This document shows positions 24,253-32,163 of a stretch of 64,000 nucleotides of DNA, piece by piece. Where the stretch lies: contig NZ_JAICDG010000006.1 in assembly GCF_022751215.1 (NCBI RefSeq), positions 62,001 to 126,000 on the forward strand, in the 5' to 3' direction. This DNA is from Actinomadura terrae. Its GTDB lineage: Bacteria > Actinomycetota > Actinomycetes > Streptosporangiales > Streptosporangiaceae. A model generated the notes under the pieces. That model saw only the letters and a list, made by a program, of their open reading frames with translations, was not told the origin of the DNA and did not search any database. A program made the translations under genes and the position numbers. The first letter of the stretch is position 1, and each line of letters opens with the position of its first letter.

Positions 24253-24735
24253 TCAGTTGGTGGAGTGGCCGTTGAGGGGGGTGAGGAGGCGGGTGAACCA
24301 GACGGTCTTGCCGGTGCCGTCGGGGTGGGCGCCGAACTCGGTGGCCAGGGCGGTGACGAGGAGGAGGCCGCGGCCGGCCTCGGCCCAGTCCAGGACGCGG
24401 GGCGGGCCGCCCGGCGCGGCGGGGGCGGCGGGGTCGTTGTCGCCGATCCTGCCGGTGAGGACGGGGCCGTCCAGGGTCAGGGCGAGGCGGACGGGTCCGG
24501 TGCCGTGGACGATCGCGTTGGTGACCAGTTCGTCGACCATGAGGATGATGTCGTCGACGTCGGCGGGGGCGGTGACGCGCCAGTCGTGGAGGGCGCGGGC
24601 GGTGAGCGTGCGGGCGCGGGCCGCGGCGCGGGTCTCCGCGGCCAGTTCCCAGGCGGCGTGGTGGTGGTCGTGTCCGGCGCGTTCCCCGGTGGCTCCGCCG
24701 CCGGGGTCGTCGATGCCGAGTTCTTTGGTGCCCAA
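24253..24735 (-). CDS. RsbW-like ATP-binding protein (HATPase_c, anti-sigma regulatory type)
   Basis: A 160-residue GHKL-fold protein. ADVDDIILMVDELVTNAIVHGTGPVRLALTL is the N-box with the conserved E-L-V-T-N-A. GRIGDNDP is the G1-like box (normally D-x-G-x-G, here degenerate), and GRGLLLVTALATEFG is the G2 region. Members are anti-sigma factors/serine kinases that partner anti-anti-sigma proteins; dozens occur in filamentous actinobacteria. The start is TTG at 24735: GAGGAG lies eight bases upstream and no ATG or GTG is nearby. No sigma or antagonist gene is adjacent, so its partner is elsewhere. Confidence 0.75.
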   Translation of the reverse strand: MGTKELGIDDPGGGATGERAGHDHHHAAWELAAETRAAARARTLTARALHDWRVTAPADVDDIILMVDELVTNAIVHGTGPVRLALTLDGPVLTGRIGDNDPAAPAAPGGPPRVLDWAEAGRGLLLVTALATEFGAHPDGTGKTVWFTRLLTPLNGHSTN

Positions 24736-25070
24736 TGCCCCGTCTCCTCACCTGTTGCGGTTTCCGCAGGTCAGCGGCCTCAACAGGCTTGTTCCCCGCC
24801 GACGCCGCGGTAAGGGGCCGGGCCCGCGGATATGGCCGTACCGGCAGTTCCCCGTGTCGGCGGCGGCCATGGTGGTCATACCCGGCCGTGGCGGCGCCTC
24901 CGTGCATCGTCACGGCCGATCCTGGGGCAGGTCCCTCTTTTCCCGCGTCCGTTCAGATAGTGGGACGCATCGCCGGGGGGCGCGGTGCACGGGTCAAGGC
25001 GGGACTCACCCGTGGGTGAGGTGATCGTGACACACGGGGACCGGTGGAATGAGCACGGGCCGGTAGCCGT

Positions 25071-25243
25071 TAGGGTGGGGGATGTCGGTGTGGCATGTGT
25101 CCCCCGGGCTCTACACAACGCCTTCGGGGAATACCGCCGGTCCGTCCGGGCTGGAGCTCCGTTGTGCCTTTCGCCGTGAGGCGACCACCACACCGGCTTC
25201 AAGCGTCGAGGCCCCGGCGAGATCTGATCTCGCCGGGGCCTCG
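25071..25243 (+). ncRNA. Candidate structured small RNA
   Basis: TAGGGT (25071-25076) is a good -10 box. A weaker ECF-like GGAAT-N17-CGTT also fits (25046-25071). The next ~165 nt can fold into several stems: GGGGGA with TCCCCC around 25077-25110, CACAACG pairing with CGTTGTG (about 25117 and 25161), GCCT-AGGC near 25170-25180, and a final 17-bp perfect hairpin at 25207-25243. The spacing of promoter, stems and terminator is what a trans-acting RNA would show. It is not a family I can name. A leaderless small protein starting at 25082 is the alternative. Confidence 0.35.
25207..25243. terminator. Strong bidirectional hairpin, 17-bp perfect arms
   Basis: The arms 25207-25223 and 25227-25243 are fully complementary around a CTG loop. 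No T-tract on either side. It could end the candidate small RNA from the left and the DUF3040 transcript from the right. Confidence 0.65.
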
Positions 25244-25392
25244 GCGTTCGCACAGGACGCGCATGCGTGTCGCCGCCGCGTAAATCAGCCGCGTGGTTCA
25301 CGGGCGGGCGGCGCCGGGAGGCGGGGCGTGGGCGCGGGGCTGGGCGTCGGTGGGGACGCGCGGGCGGGCGGGGTGCCGGCGGGGGACGCTCA

Positions 25393-25596
25393 TCAGGCCA
25401 TCGCGGCGATGGCGGCGCCCGCGGCCGCGGCGAGGACCACGACGGCGGTGACCACGATGGCCGCGATCACGCGGACGCGGCGGCTGGTGCGGGCCCGGCC
25501 GAGCCGGGAGAGGCGCTGGGCCAGCCGCGGGTCGTCCTCGCTCAGGCGGACCTCGATCTGTGTGAGGATCCGCTGCTCCTCCATCGACAGCGCCAT
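25393..25596 (-). CDS. DUF3040 small membrane protein
   Basis: A 67-residue protein. MALSMEEQRILTQIEVRLSEDDPRLAQRL is the conserved DUF3040 opening, followed by a basic turn and one transmembrane helix (VIAAIVVTAVVVLAAAAGAAIAAMA). The family is small, abundant and specific to actinobacteria; its function is unknown. GGAGG lies seven bases before the ATG. The only other gene in this orientation nearby is the GHL10 lipoprotein upstream (56-bp gap), so they could share a transcript. Confidence 0.9.
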   Translation of the reverse strand: MALSMEEQRILTQIEVRLSEDDPRLAQRLSRLGRARTSRRVRVIAAIVVTAVVVLAAAAGAAIAAMA

Positions 25597-25652
25597 GCTC
25601 TGTACCTCCGGGGGCGTTCAGGTGTCTGGTTCCTGCCCACAGAGCAAGATCA

Positions 25653-27320
25653 TTATCCCCCGGGCGCGGTAACCGTTGCGCCTCCCGCGGGTGCGCTTTC
25701 GTGGTGGAGGCGGTCGAGCGCGGTGACGTAGTAGGTGTAGGCGCGTCCGGGCTTGGCGGTGGGGTCGGTGATCGCGTCGGCGCCGACGGCGGCGATGAGG
25801 CGGGCGGGGTCGACGGGCGCGCAGCGGGGGCGGCTGCCGTCGACGCGGTAGACGGCGTAGGAGGCGGCGTCGCGCGTGGCCCGCCACTGGACGCGGACGC
25901 CCGTGCCGTCGGCGTCGGCGCGGACGTCCTGCACGGCCGTCGGCGCCTTCCCGGCCCTCGCCGCCGCGCCCTCGCCGCCGCCCGCATTGCCGCCCGCGCT
26001 GCCGGCGGGGTCGGTGGGCGGGGGGATGGCAGGCCGGGCGTAGTGGTCGCGGCGGATGCGGGCGGCGAATCCGCGGCGGTTCGCGGCCAGGTCGGAGGCG
26101 CTGAAGAACACGTCGCCGCGGACCTGCGGGTGGGCGGCGTTGAGGGTGAGGTGGCGCGACAGTTCCGCGGGCTTCTTCCAGACGGCGTCCTCGCCGACGC
26201 GGTAGGCGGCCTGCCCGATGGTCAGCTGCACGCCGGTGCCCTGGACCTGCCGGGCCCACCAGCGCACCAGTTCGGCGTAGTCGGCGCGGCGGTCGCCGAT
26301 CGGCCAGTACAGCTGGGGGGTGACGTAGTCGATCCAGCGCTGGCGGATCCAGGTGCGGGTGTCGGCGTAGATGTCGTCGTGGCTCTGGAGGGCGCTGGTG
26401 GCCGACCCGGCGGGGTCGCTGGTCTTGTTGCGCCAGACGCCGAAGGGGCTGATCCCGAACCGCACCCACGGTTTGGCCTGGTGGATCTGCTGGGACAGGG
26501 TCCGCACGAGGGCGTTGACGTTGCCGCGGCGCCAGTCGGCGCGGTTCATGCCGCCGCCGAAGGCCTTGTAGGTGGGGGTGTCGGGGAACTCGCCGGACTC
26601 GGGGTAGGGGTAGAAGTAGTCGTCGAAGTGGACGGCGTCGATGTCGTACTTGGTGACGACGTCCATGACGGCCCGGGTCGCCAGGTCCCGCACCTGCGGG
26701 AGCCCCGGGTCGTACCACAGGCCGCTGCCGTACTTGCGGACCCAGTCGGGGTGCTGCCGGGCGGGGCTGGAGGGCGCGAGTTTGCTCAGGTCGTCCTGGC
26801 GGCTGACGCGGTAGGGGTTGAACCAGGCGTGGAACTCCAGGTTGCGGGCGTGGGCCTCCTTCAGCATGAACGCCAGGACGTCGTAGCCGGGGTCCTTGCC
26901 CTGCGTCCCGGTGATCCACTGGGACCACGGTTCGTGGGGGGAGGGGTAGAACGCGTCGGAGTTGGGGCGGATCTGGACGACGACGGCGTTGAGGTTCATC
27001 GCCGTGGCGGTGTCCAGGAGCTTGACGAAGTCGGCCTTCTGCCGTTCGGCGGGCAGGCCGGTGTCCTTGGGCCAGTCGATGCCGGTGACGGTGGCGATCC
27101 ACATGGCGCGCAGCTGCCGGGCGGCGGAGTCGCCGGGCGCGGGGACGGCGGGGCATTCGGCCTTGGCCCCGGGGTCGACGGGCTCGCCGCCGCGCTCGTC
27201 GGTGCCGCCGAGGGCGGGCAGGCCGCAGCCGGCCAGCGTCGCCGCCAGCACCGTCGTCAGCGCCGCGGCGGCGGGGAGCGCCGCCGCCGCCTGGATCCGC
27301 GTCCTCACTCGCCATGCCAT
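25653..27320 (-). CDS. GHL10 (DUF187/YngK-like) family lipoprotein glycosidase with C-terminal FN3-like domain
   Basis: A 555-residue exported lipoprotein. The signal peptide ends in the lipobox LAGC (cleavage before C32). Residues ~65-415 form a TIM-barrel-like glycosidase domain: RAMWIATVTGIDWPK, LNAVVVQIRPNSDAFYPS, EFHAWFNPYRV, YDIDAVHFDDYFYPYP, RFGISPFGVWRN and YVTPQLYWPIG are the family's characteristic strands. Asp/Glu candidates are in HFDDYFYP. After an Ala/Gly linker, residues ~455-550 form an FN3-like domain (ASYAVYRVDGS...AYTYYVTALDRLHHES). It is anchored on the outer face of the membrane and probably acts on a cell-wall glycan. Confidence 0.85.
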   Translation of the reverse strand: MAWRVRTRIQAAAALPAAAALTTVLAATLAGCGLPALGGTDERGGEPVDPGAKAECPAVPAPGDSAARQLRAMWIATVTGIDWPKDTGLPAERQKADFVKLLDTATAMNLNAVVVQIRPNSDAFYPSPHEPWSQWITGTQGKDPGYDVLAFMLKEAHARNLEFHAWFNPYRVSRQDDLSKLAPSSPARQHPDWVRKYGSGLWYDPGLPQVRDLATRAVMDVVTKYDIDAVHFDDYFYPYPESGEFPDTPTYKAFGGGMNRADWRRGNVNALVRTLSQQIHQAKPWVRFGISPFGVWRNKTSDPAGSATSALQSHDDIYADTRTWIRQRWIDYVTPQLYWPIGDRRADYAELVRWWARQVQGTGVQLTIGQAAYRVGEDAVWKKPAELSRHLTLNAAHPQVRGDVFFSASDLAANRRGFAARIRRDHYARPAIPPPTDPAGSAGGNAGGGEGAAARAGKAPTAVQDVRADADGTGVRVQWRATRDAASYAVYRVDGSRPRCAPVDPARLIAAVGADAITDPTAKPGRAYTYYVTALDRLHHESAPAGGATVTAPGG

Positions 27321-27403
27321 AGCGAGCCATTGTTACGCACTCGTTGCGGTGGTACGTACGGAACGGCGATCCGCGCGTGTTGGGCGCGTGGGGCGCGTCC
27401 GCG

Positions 27404-28039
27404 CTAGGGGGCGGCGGTGGCGGGGAGGCCCAGGTCGCGGCGGAGGGCGGCGGTGCCGGTGTACAGGTGGGCGCGCAGCCCGGCGTCGCGGGCGCCCTCG
27501 ACGTTCACCCGGCGGTCGTCGACGAACACCAGCTCGGCGGGCGGGACGGCGAGGGCGTCCGCGACGTGCCGGTAGACGCGCGGGTCGGGTTTGGTGAGGT
27601 TCAGGTCGGCGCTGTAGAAGCGGTGCCGGAACCGCGCGGCCCAGGGGCGCCGGTCGAAGGCGCGGGCGAGTTCGCGGGGCGCGTTGGACAGCAGCGCGAG
27701 CGGAACGTCCCGGGCGGCGAGGTCGTCCAGGACGGCGAGGGTGCCGGTGTTGAGGTGGGACCACATGTCGACGTCGAGGCCGACGAGGGTGTCGAGCAGC
27801 CCGGTCCCCGAGACGCGGGCGGGGTGGCCGGTGTGCCCGGCGGCGGTGAGATCGCGGCACAGCCCGTCCCAGTACCCGGCGGCGTCGACGGCGCCGCGGT
27901 CGTAGGGTTCGCGGCCGTGCCAGTAGGCGTCCCAGAACGGGCCGGGGTCGGCGGCCAGCGCGCGCGGCAGCCGGTCGGCGCTGCGGTCGGGCGGCCGGTG
28001 GCAGATGACCTCGCCGTAGTCGAAGACCACCCACGTCAT
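27404..28039 (-). CDS. HAD-superfamily hydrolase
   Basis: A 211-residue HAD hydrolase of subfamily IA. Motif I is VVFDYGEVI, where the second Asp of the usual DxD is replaced by Gly (D7-Y-G9), a variant common in sEH-like and haloacid-type members. Motif II is LLSNAP, motif III the Lys in LTKPDPRVY, and motif IV VFVDDRRVNVEGARDAG. The helical cap is between ~15 and 100. The substrate is unknown; the motif I change argues against a standard phosphatase with general acid catalysis. It is upstream of the GHL10 gene in the same direction with an 83-bp gap. Confidence 0.85.
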   Translation of the reverse strand: MTWVVFDYGEVICHRPPDRSADRLPRALAADPGPFWDAYWHGREPYDRGAVDAAGYWDGLCRDLTAAGHTGHPARVSGTGLLDTLVGLDVDMWSHLNTGTLAVLDDLAARDVPLALLSNAPRELARAFDRRPWAARFRHRFYSADLNLTKPDPRVYRHVADALAVPPAELVFVDDRRVNVEGARDAGLRAHLYTGTAALRRDLGLPATAAP

Positions 28040-28122
28040 GGCGTCCCCCCGGGTTCTCGACGGTTCTGGATCTTTCTACCAGGACGGGCGACACGCCCGG
28101 TACGGGCGGAGACGACGCCCTC

Positions 28123-28695
28123 TCAGCCGGGCGTGGCCGGGTGGTGCTCGCCACGCAGGACGCCGTAGAGGACCGTGTCGCGGTAGCCGCCGTCCCGGAA
28201 CGCGAACCCCCGCATCACGCCCTCGCGGGTGAACCCCGCCTTCTCCAGCGCGCGCTGCTCGGCGCGGTTGGCGACGTCGGTCTCGGCCTGGACGCGGTGG
28301 ACCTCGGTGTGCGCGAACAGGTAGGACACCAGCAGCCGCTGGGCGCGGCTGCCGGCGCCGCGTCCCCGCGCCTCGGGCAGCAGGACGATCCCGATGCTCC
28401 AGCAGAACGACGCCGCGGTGGTGGGCACCTTGCGCCAGGAGGCGTACCCGAGGACCGCTCCATCCGCGTTGTCCTCATCGCCCTCGACGACCATGAGGTT
28501 GCCGCCGTCCCCGCCGAGCATGCCGTTCTCGTGCCAGCGGCGGCGGAACCGGCCCGGGTCCGACCAGCCCCTCCACAGGAACGGTCCCATCTGCTCCGGG
28601 TCGGACCACAGCCGCTCGATGACCGGCAGGTCGTCCTCGCGGACGCGGCGCAGCCGCACGGGCGGCGGCCCGCCAGGGGCGGGGGGCTCGGGCAT
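28123..28695 (-). CDS. GNAT N-acetyltransferase
   Basis: A 190-residue RimJ/RimL-like GNAT. It opens with VRLRRVREDDLPVIERLW; the acetyl-CoA loop region is LPEARGRGAGSRAQRLLVSYLFAHTEVHRVQAETDVANRAEQRALEKAGFTREGVMRG. A Trp/Arg-rich segment (GPFLWRGWSDPGRFRRRW) may shape the substrate pocket. Substrate unknown. It is divergent from the spermidine-synthase-like gene, with 69 bp between starts. Confidence 0.85.
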   Translation of the reverse strand: MPEPPAPGGPPPVRLRRVREDDLPVIERLWSDPEQMGPFLWRGWSDPGRFRRRWHENGMLGGDGGNLMVVEGDEDNADGAVLGYASWRKVPTTAASFCWSIGIVLLPEARGRGAGSRAQRLLVSYLFAHTEVHRVQAETDVANRAEQRALEKAGFTREGVMRGFAFRDGGYRDTVLYGVLRGEHHPATPG

Positions 28696-28751
28696 GCCCG
28701 GTACCGTAGCCGACGCCCTGCGGCGCGGGCGCCGCCGCCCCCGGCGGCCGT

Positions 28752-28764
28752 TAGGGTCGAGGGC
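28752..28764 (+). promoter_or_regulatory. -10 box of leaderless transcript
   Basis: TAGGGT (28752-28757) ends seven bases before the ATG at 28765. There is no Shine-Dalgarno sequence. It supports a leaderless mRNA for the spermidine-synthase-like gene. Confidence 0.45.
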
Positions 28765-29454
28765 ATGATGGACGCGACACCCCGAGCAGCGGAGCCGGTG
28801 GTGGTGGAGCGCGCCGTCGGCACGGGCGGGGAACTGGTGCTGCGCCGCGCCGGCCCCCACTTCGAGATCATCGAGAACGGGGTGTTCCTGATGGACACCC
28901 GCAACGGCGAGTCCGAGCGGCTGCTGGTCCGCGCCGCCGTCGCGGGCCTGGACGCGCCGGTCCGGCTGCTGATCGGCGGCCTGGGCGTCGGGTTCTCCCT
29001 CGCCGAGGCGCTGCGGCTCCCCGCCGTCGCGCACGTGCATGTCGTGGAACGCGAACCGGCGGTGATCGGCTGGCACCGCACCCACCTGCGCCCCTGGACG
29101 CGCGACGCGCTCGCCGACCCCCGCGTGACCGTGGAGCGCGCCGACCTCCTCGACGTCCTGGCCTCCCCCGCCGCCGGCGCCTTCGACGCGCTGTGCCTGG
29201 ACATCGACAACGGCCCCGACTGGACCGTCACCCCCGGCAACGCCCACCTGTACGGCGCGGCGGGCCTGTCCGCGCTCACCGCGCGGCTCACCCCGCGCGG
29301 CGTCCTGGCCGTGTGGAGCGCCCACGCCGCGCCGCGCTTCGAGGCGCTGCTGCGGGATCGGTTCACCGGCGTCACCGCGCTCCCGGTGCCCGTCCCGCGC
29401 GGCGAACCCGACGTCGTCTACCTCGCGCGCGGCCCCCTCCCCTCCCCCGCCTGA
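28765..29454 (+). CDS. Spermidine-synthase-like SAM/dcSAM-binding protein
   Basis: A 229-residue Rossmann-fold protein similar to SpeE. RLLIGGLGVGFSLAEAL is the glycine-rich nucleotide loop, HVHVVEREPAVIGWHRTHL the motif II with the ribose-binding Glu, and FDALCLDIDNGPDWTV the substrate-facing acidic loop. It lacks the N-terminal beta-strand domain of true spermidine synthases, so polyamine synthesis is not certain. The first MM could start at 28765 or 28768; the leaderless promoter favours 28765. Confidence 0.8.
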   Translation: MMDATPRAAEPVVVERAVGTGGELVLRRAGPHFEIIENGVFLMDTRNGESERLLVRAAVAGLDAPVRLLIGGLGVGFSLAEALRLPAVAHVHVVEREPAVIGWHRTHLRPWTRDALADPRVTVERADLLDVLASPAAGAFDALCLDIDNGPDWTVTPGNAHLYGAAGLSALTARLTPRGVLAVWSAHAAPRFEALLRDRFTGVTALPVPVPRGEPDVVYLARGPLPSPA

Positions 29455-29568
29455 CCTCGCGCCCACCTCGAGCAGCGCTCGGGGCCCGCTCGAGCCCTGC
29501 TGGGGGGAGGGAGTTTTCGCCGCCGTTCGGATGTTCCGCGGGGGCCGGGGTATCGGCCCCGGATGCGC

Positions 29569-29588
29569 GGTTCGCTAGGTTTCGAACC
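29569..29588. promoter_or_regulatory. Inverted repeat upstream of bioY
   Basis: GGTTCG (29569-29574) and CGAACC (29583-29588) flank CTAGGTTT, which includes a TAGGTT -10-like box. A repressor binding here would block transcription of bioY. Biotin-responsive BirA or BioQ control is known in other actinobacteria; these bases do not obviously match either site. Confidence 0.4.
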
Positions 29589-29610
29589 GACAACACCCTT
29601 GGGAGGATCA

Positions 29611-30207
29611 GTGGCTACTGCCCACGCGGCCCCGCGGCGCCCCGCCGTGCTGGTCGACCTGCTGCCCGGTTCCCTGGCCCGCGACGCCGCGCTCGTCGCC
29701 GGCGCGGCCGCCCTCGTCGGCGTCGCCGCGCAGATCGCGGTGCCGCTGCCGGGCACCCCGGTCCCGGTGTCGGGACAGACCTTCGCGGTGCTGCTGGCGG
29801 GCGCCGCGCTCGGCTGGAGCCGCGCCGGCCTCGGCATGATCGTCTACCTGGTCGCCGGGATGGCGGGCGTCCCCTGGTTCGTGGACGGCGCGTCCGGGAC
29901 CACCGCGCCCACCCTCGGCTACATCATCGGCTTCGTCGTCGCCGCCGCGCTGGTCGGCCGGCTCGCCGAGCTCGGCGGCGACCGCACCCCCGCCCGCACC
30001 GTCGCCACGATGCTCGCCGGGACCGTCGTGATGTACGCGGCGGGCGTCCCCTACCTGATGGCGTCCCTGCACGTGGACCTCGGGCAGGCCCTGCACCTGG
30101 GCGTGACGCCGTTCCTGGCGGGCGACGCGCTGAAGGTGCTGCTGGCGGCGGGCCTGCTCCCGGCCGCGTGGCGGCTGACCGGCGCCTCCCGCGACCGCAC
30201 CGCCTGA
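29611..30207 (+). CDS. bioY: BioY biotin transporter (ECF S-component)
   Basis: A 198-residue membrane protein with six helices. IAVPLPGTPVPVSGQTFAVLLAGAALGWSRAGLGMIVYLVAGMAGVPWF is the BioY hallmark region, followed by TLGYIIGFVVAAALVGRL and GVTPFLAGDALKVLLAAGLLPAAWRL. BioY takes up biotin, working alone or with an ECF energising module encoded elsewhere; none is visible here. The GTG at 29611 has GGGAGGA four bases upstream, a tight but usable spacing. A strong terminator follows. Confidence 0.9.
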   Translation: MATAHAAPRRPAVLVDLLPGSLARDAALVAGAAALVGVAAQIAVPLPGTPVPVSGQTFAVLLAGAALGWSRAGLGMIVYLVAGMAGVPWFVDGASGTTAPTLGYIIGFVVAAALVGRLAELGGDRTPARTVATMLAGTVVMYAAGVPYLMASLHVDLGQALHLGVTPFLAGDALKVLLAAGLLPAAWRLTGASRDRTA

Positions 30208-30220
30208 CCCCCTCACCGTC

Positions 30221-30246
30221 CCGCCCCTCCCGCGCGGGAGGGGCGG
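30221..30246. terminator. Palindromic terminator after bioY
   Basis: Arms CCGCCCCTCCCGC (30221-30233) and GCGGGAGGGGCGG (30234-30246) are perfectly complementary, with the innermost bases forming the loop. It isolates menF from bioY. Confidence 0.65.
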
Positions 30247-30284
30247 TGTGGCGGACACCTCACCCCGCACGCCGGCCCCGCCTG

Positions 30285-30320
30285 TTTGAACAGGTTCAAA
30301 TCTGGCGTAGAGTGGCACGC
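30285..30320 (+). promoter_or_regulatory. menF promoter with TTTGAAC-AG-GTTCAAA operator
   Basis: A perfect 7-bp inverted repeat (30285-30291 and 30294-30300, 2-bp centre) includes the -35 box TTGAAC. After 16 bp comes TAGAGT (30308-30313), ending seven bases before the GTG. The same palindrome occurs upstream of menE. Its geometry (AAC-N2-GTT core) is like that of TetR-family operators. Confidence 0.65.
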
Positions 30321-31559
30321 GTGAAGCTCGCCGTGACAGCACCGGACCGCCTGTCCGTCCGCACCGTCCCGGTCCCCGACCCGGGCGACCTGATCACGGG
30401 CCTCCCGCACCCCGCCGCGCTGGCCTGGGTCCGCCACGGCGAGGGCATCGTCGGCTGGGGCGAGGCCGCACGCCTCACCCTCCCCGCCGGCCCCGACCGG
30501 TTCACCGCCGCCACCCGCCTGCTCCACGACATCTTCGCCACCGCCGACATCGACGACCAGGTCGCCGTCCCCGGCACCGGCCCCGTCGCCTTCGGCGGAT
30601 TCGGCTTCGACCCCGCCTCCCCCGACTCCGTCCTCATCGTCCCCCGCCACATCCTCGGACGCCGCGACGGCCACGCCTGGCTCACCACCATCGGCACCGG
30701 CGCACCCCCCGGCCCCACCCTCCTGCGCCCGCCCACCCCGCCCTCCGCCCTCACCTGGAGCGACGGAGCCCTCCCCGCCCCCGCCTGGGAAAGCGCCGTC
30801 GCCACCGCCGTCACGCGCATCCGCGACGGCCACCTCGGCAAGGTCGTCCTCGCCCGCGACCTCACCGTCCACGCCGGCGAACCCATCGACGCCCGCGTCC
30901 TGCTCCGCCGCCTCGCCGACCGCTTCCCCGCCTGCTACACCTTCTCCTGCGCCGGACTCGTCGGCGCCACCCCCGAACTCCTCATCCGCCGCACCGGCGG
31001 CGACATCGAATCCCTCGTCCTCGCCGGCACCACCGCACGCGGCACCACCCCCGCCGACGACACCGCCCGCGCCGCCCGCCTCTTCGCCTCCACCAAGGAC
31101 CGCGAAGAACACCGCTACGCCGCCGAGATGGTCCGCGACGCCCTCGCCCCCCTCTGCTCCGACCTCCACGTCCCCACCGAACCCGAACTCCTCACCCTCC
31201 CCAACCTCCTCCACCTCGCCTCTCCCGTCCACGGCCGCCTGACCGCCGACCGCTCCGTCCTCGACGTCGTCGCCGCCCTCCACCCCACCCCCGCCGTCGC
31301 CGGCACCCCCACCGCCACCGCCCTCGACCTCATCCGCGAACTCGAGGGCATGGACCGCGGCCGCTACGCCGGCCCCGTCGGCTGGGTCGACGCCCGCGGC
31401 GACGGCGAATGGGGCATCGCCCTGCGCTGCGCCCAGATCGACGGCACCCGCGCCCGCCTGTTCGCCGGCTGCGGCATCGTCGCCGACTCCGACCCCGCCG
31501 CCGAACTCGCCGAAGCCCACACCAAGTTCGGCGCCATGCGCCACGCCCTCCAAGGCTGA
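30321..31559 (+). CDS. menF: Isochorismate synthase MenF
   Basis: A 412-residue chorismate-utilising enzyme that converts chorismate to isochorismate for menaquinone. The C-terminal domain has LGKVVLARDLTV with the likely catalytic Lys, FSCAGLVGATPELLIRR, LAGTTARGTT, KDREEHRYAAEMV, LHLASPVHGRL, LHPTPAVAGTPTATALDLIRELEGMDRGRYAGPVGWVDARGDGEWGIALR and GCGIVADSDPAAELAE, all conserved in the isochorismate/anthranilate family; the last Glu residues bind Mg2+. The GTG start is supported by a leaderless-type promoter. Menaquinone rather than siderophore use is inferred from the men genes nearby and from the shared operator. Codons end almost only in C. Confidence 0.9.
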   Translation: MKLAVTAPDRLSVRTVPVPDPGDLITGLPHPAALAWVRHGEGIVGWGEAARLTLPAGPDRFTAATRLLHDIFATADIDDQVAVPGTGPVAFGGFGFDPASPDSVLIVPRHILGRRDGHAWLTTIGTGAPPGPTLLRPPTPPSALTWSDGALPAPAWESAVATAVTRIRDGHLGKVVLARDLTVHAGEPIDARVLLRRLADRFPACYTFSCAGLVGATPELLIRRTGGDIESLVLAGTTARGTTPADDTARAARLFASTKDREEHRYAAEMVRDALAPLCSDLHVPTEPELLTLPNLLHLASPVHGRLTADRSVLDVVAALHPTPAVAGTPTATALDLIRELEGMDRGRYAGPVGWVDARGDGEWGIALRCAQIDGTRARLFAGCGIVADSDPAAELAEAHTKFGAMRHALQG

Positions 31560-31675
31560 CCCCCCTCAGGTAAAAGCCGGACCCGCCCCAGGTCAGCGCA
31601 CCCCCGCCGATCTGCGATCATGCACGCACCGGCATTGGCACCGGCACCGGCACCGAGCGGAGGGAACCCAGCACC

Positions 31676-32158
31676 ATGGACGTCGAACGCACCGCGCTAC
31701 CCGGCATCGGCCTACAGCACACCATGACCACCGGCCGCGGCCGCCGCGTCGGCGTCATCTCCCACCGCACCGGACGCCGCGACCTCGTCGTCTACGACAA
31801 GGACGACCCCGACACCTGCACCGCCGCCGTCGCCCTCACCCCCGACGAGGCCAACGCCATCGCCGAACTCCTCGGCACCGGACGCATCATCGAACACCTC
31901 GCCGAACTCCACCGCCAGGTCGACGGCCTCGTCACCGAACAACTCCCCATCACCCCCGGCTCCCCCTACGACGGCCGCCCCCTCGCCGACACCCGCGCCC
32001 GCACCCGCACCAGCGCCTCCATCGTCGCCGTCGTCCGCGACGGCCACGTCATCGCCAGCCCCCGCCCCGACTTCACCTTCACCGCCGGCGACACCATCGT
32101 CGTCGTCGGCACCGACGAGGGCACCGCCGCCGTCGCGCACATCCTCACCGACGGCTGA
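31676..32158 (+). CDS. KhtT-like regulatory subunit of a cation:proton antiporter
   Basis: A 160-residue soluble protein. The N-terminal ~75 residues are a small beta domain (ALPGIGLQHTMTTGRGRRVGVISHRTGRRDLVVY) as in KhtT, and the C-terminal ~70 residues are a TrkA-C (RCK_C) domain with TSASIVAVVRDGHVIASPRPDFTFTAGDTIVVVGT. TrkA-C domains bind nucleotides such as c-di-AMP. GGAGGG precedes the ATG. The antiporter gene starts five bases after its stop, so the pair forms an operon; it probably gates K+/H+ exchange. Confidence 0.85.
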   Translation: MDVERTALPGIGLQHTMTTGRGRRVGVISHRTGRRDLVVYDKDDPDTCTAAVALTPDEANAIAELLGTGRIIEHLAELHRQVDGLVTEQLPITPGSPYDGRPLADTRARTRTSASIVAVVRDGHVIASPRPDFTFTAGDTIVVVGTDEGTAAVAHILTDG

Positions 32159-32163
32159 CCCGC

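Larger units (their letters stand above)
24736..25392. other. 657-bp stretch with no supported protein gene
   Basis: The left end holds the promoter region of the RsbW-like gene. The centre (25046-25243) has promoter-like boxes, three stem-forming segments and a strong final hairpin, described separately as a candidate small RNA. An open frame beginning with ATG 25082 exists but lacks coding-like composition and later runs antisense to the DUF3040 gene, so I do not call it. Confidence 0.5.

Noticed and set aside
25082..25672. 196-codon open frame on the + strand beginning at ATG 25082
   Set aside because: It runs antisense through the well-supported DUF3040 gene, has mixed codon third positions, and contains the perfect hairpin at 25207-25243. 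A small RNA explains the region better.
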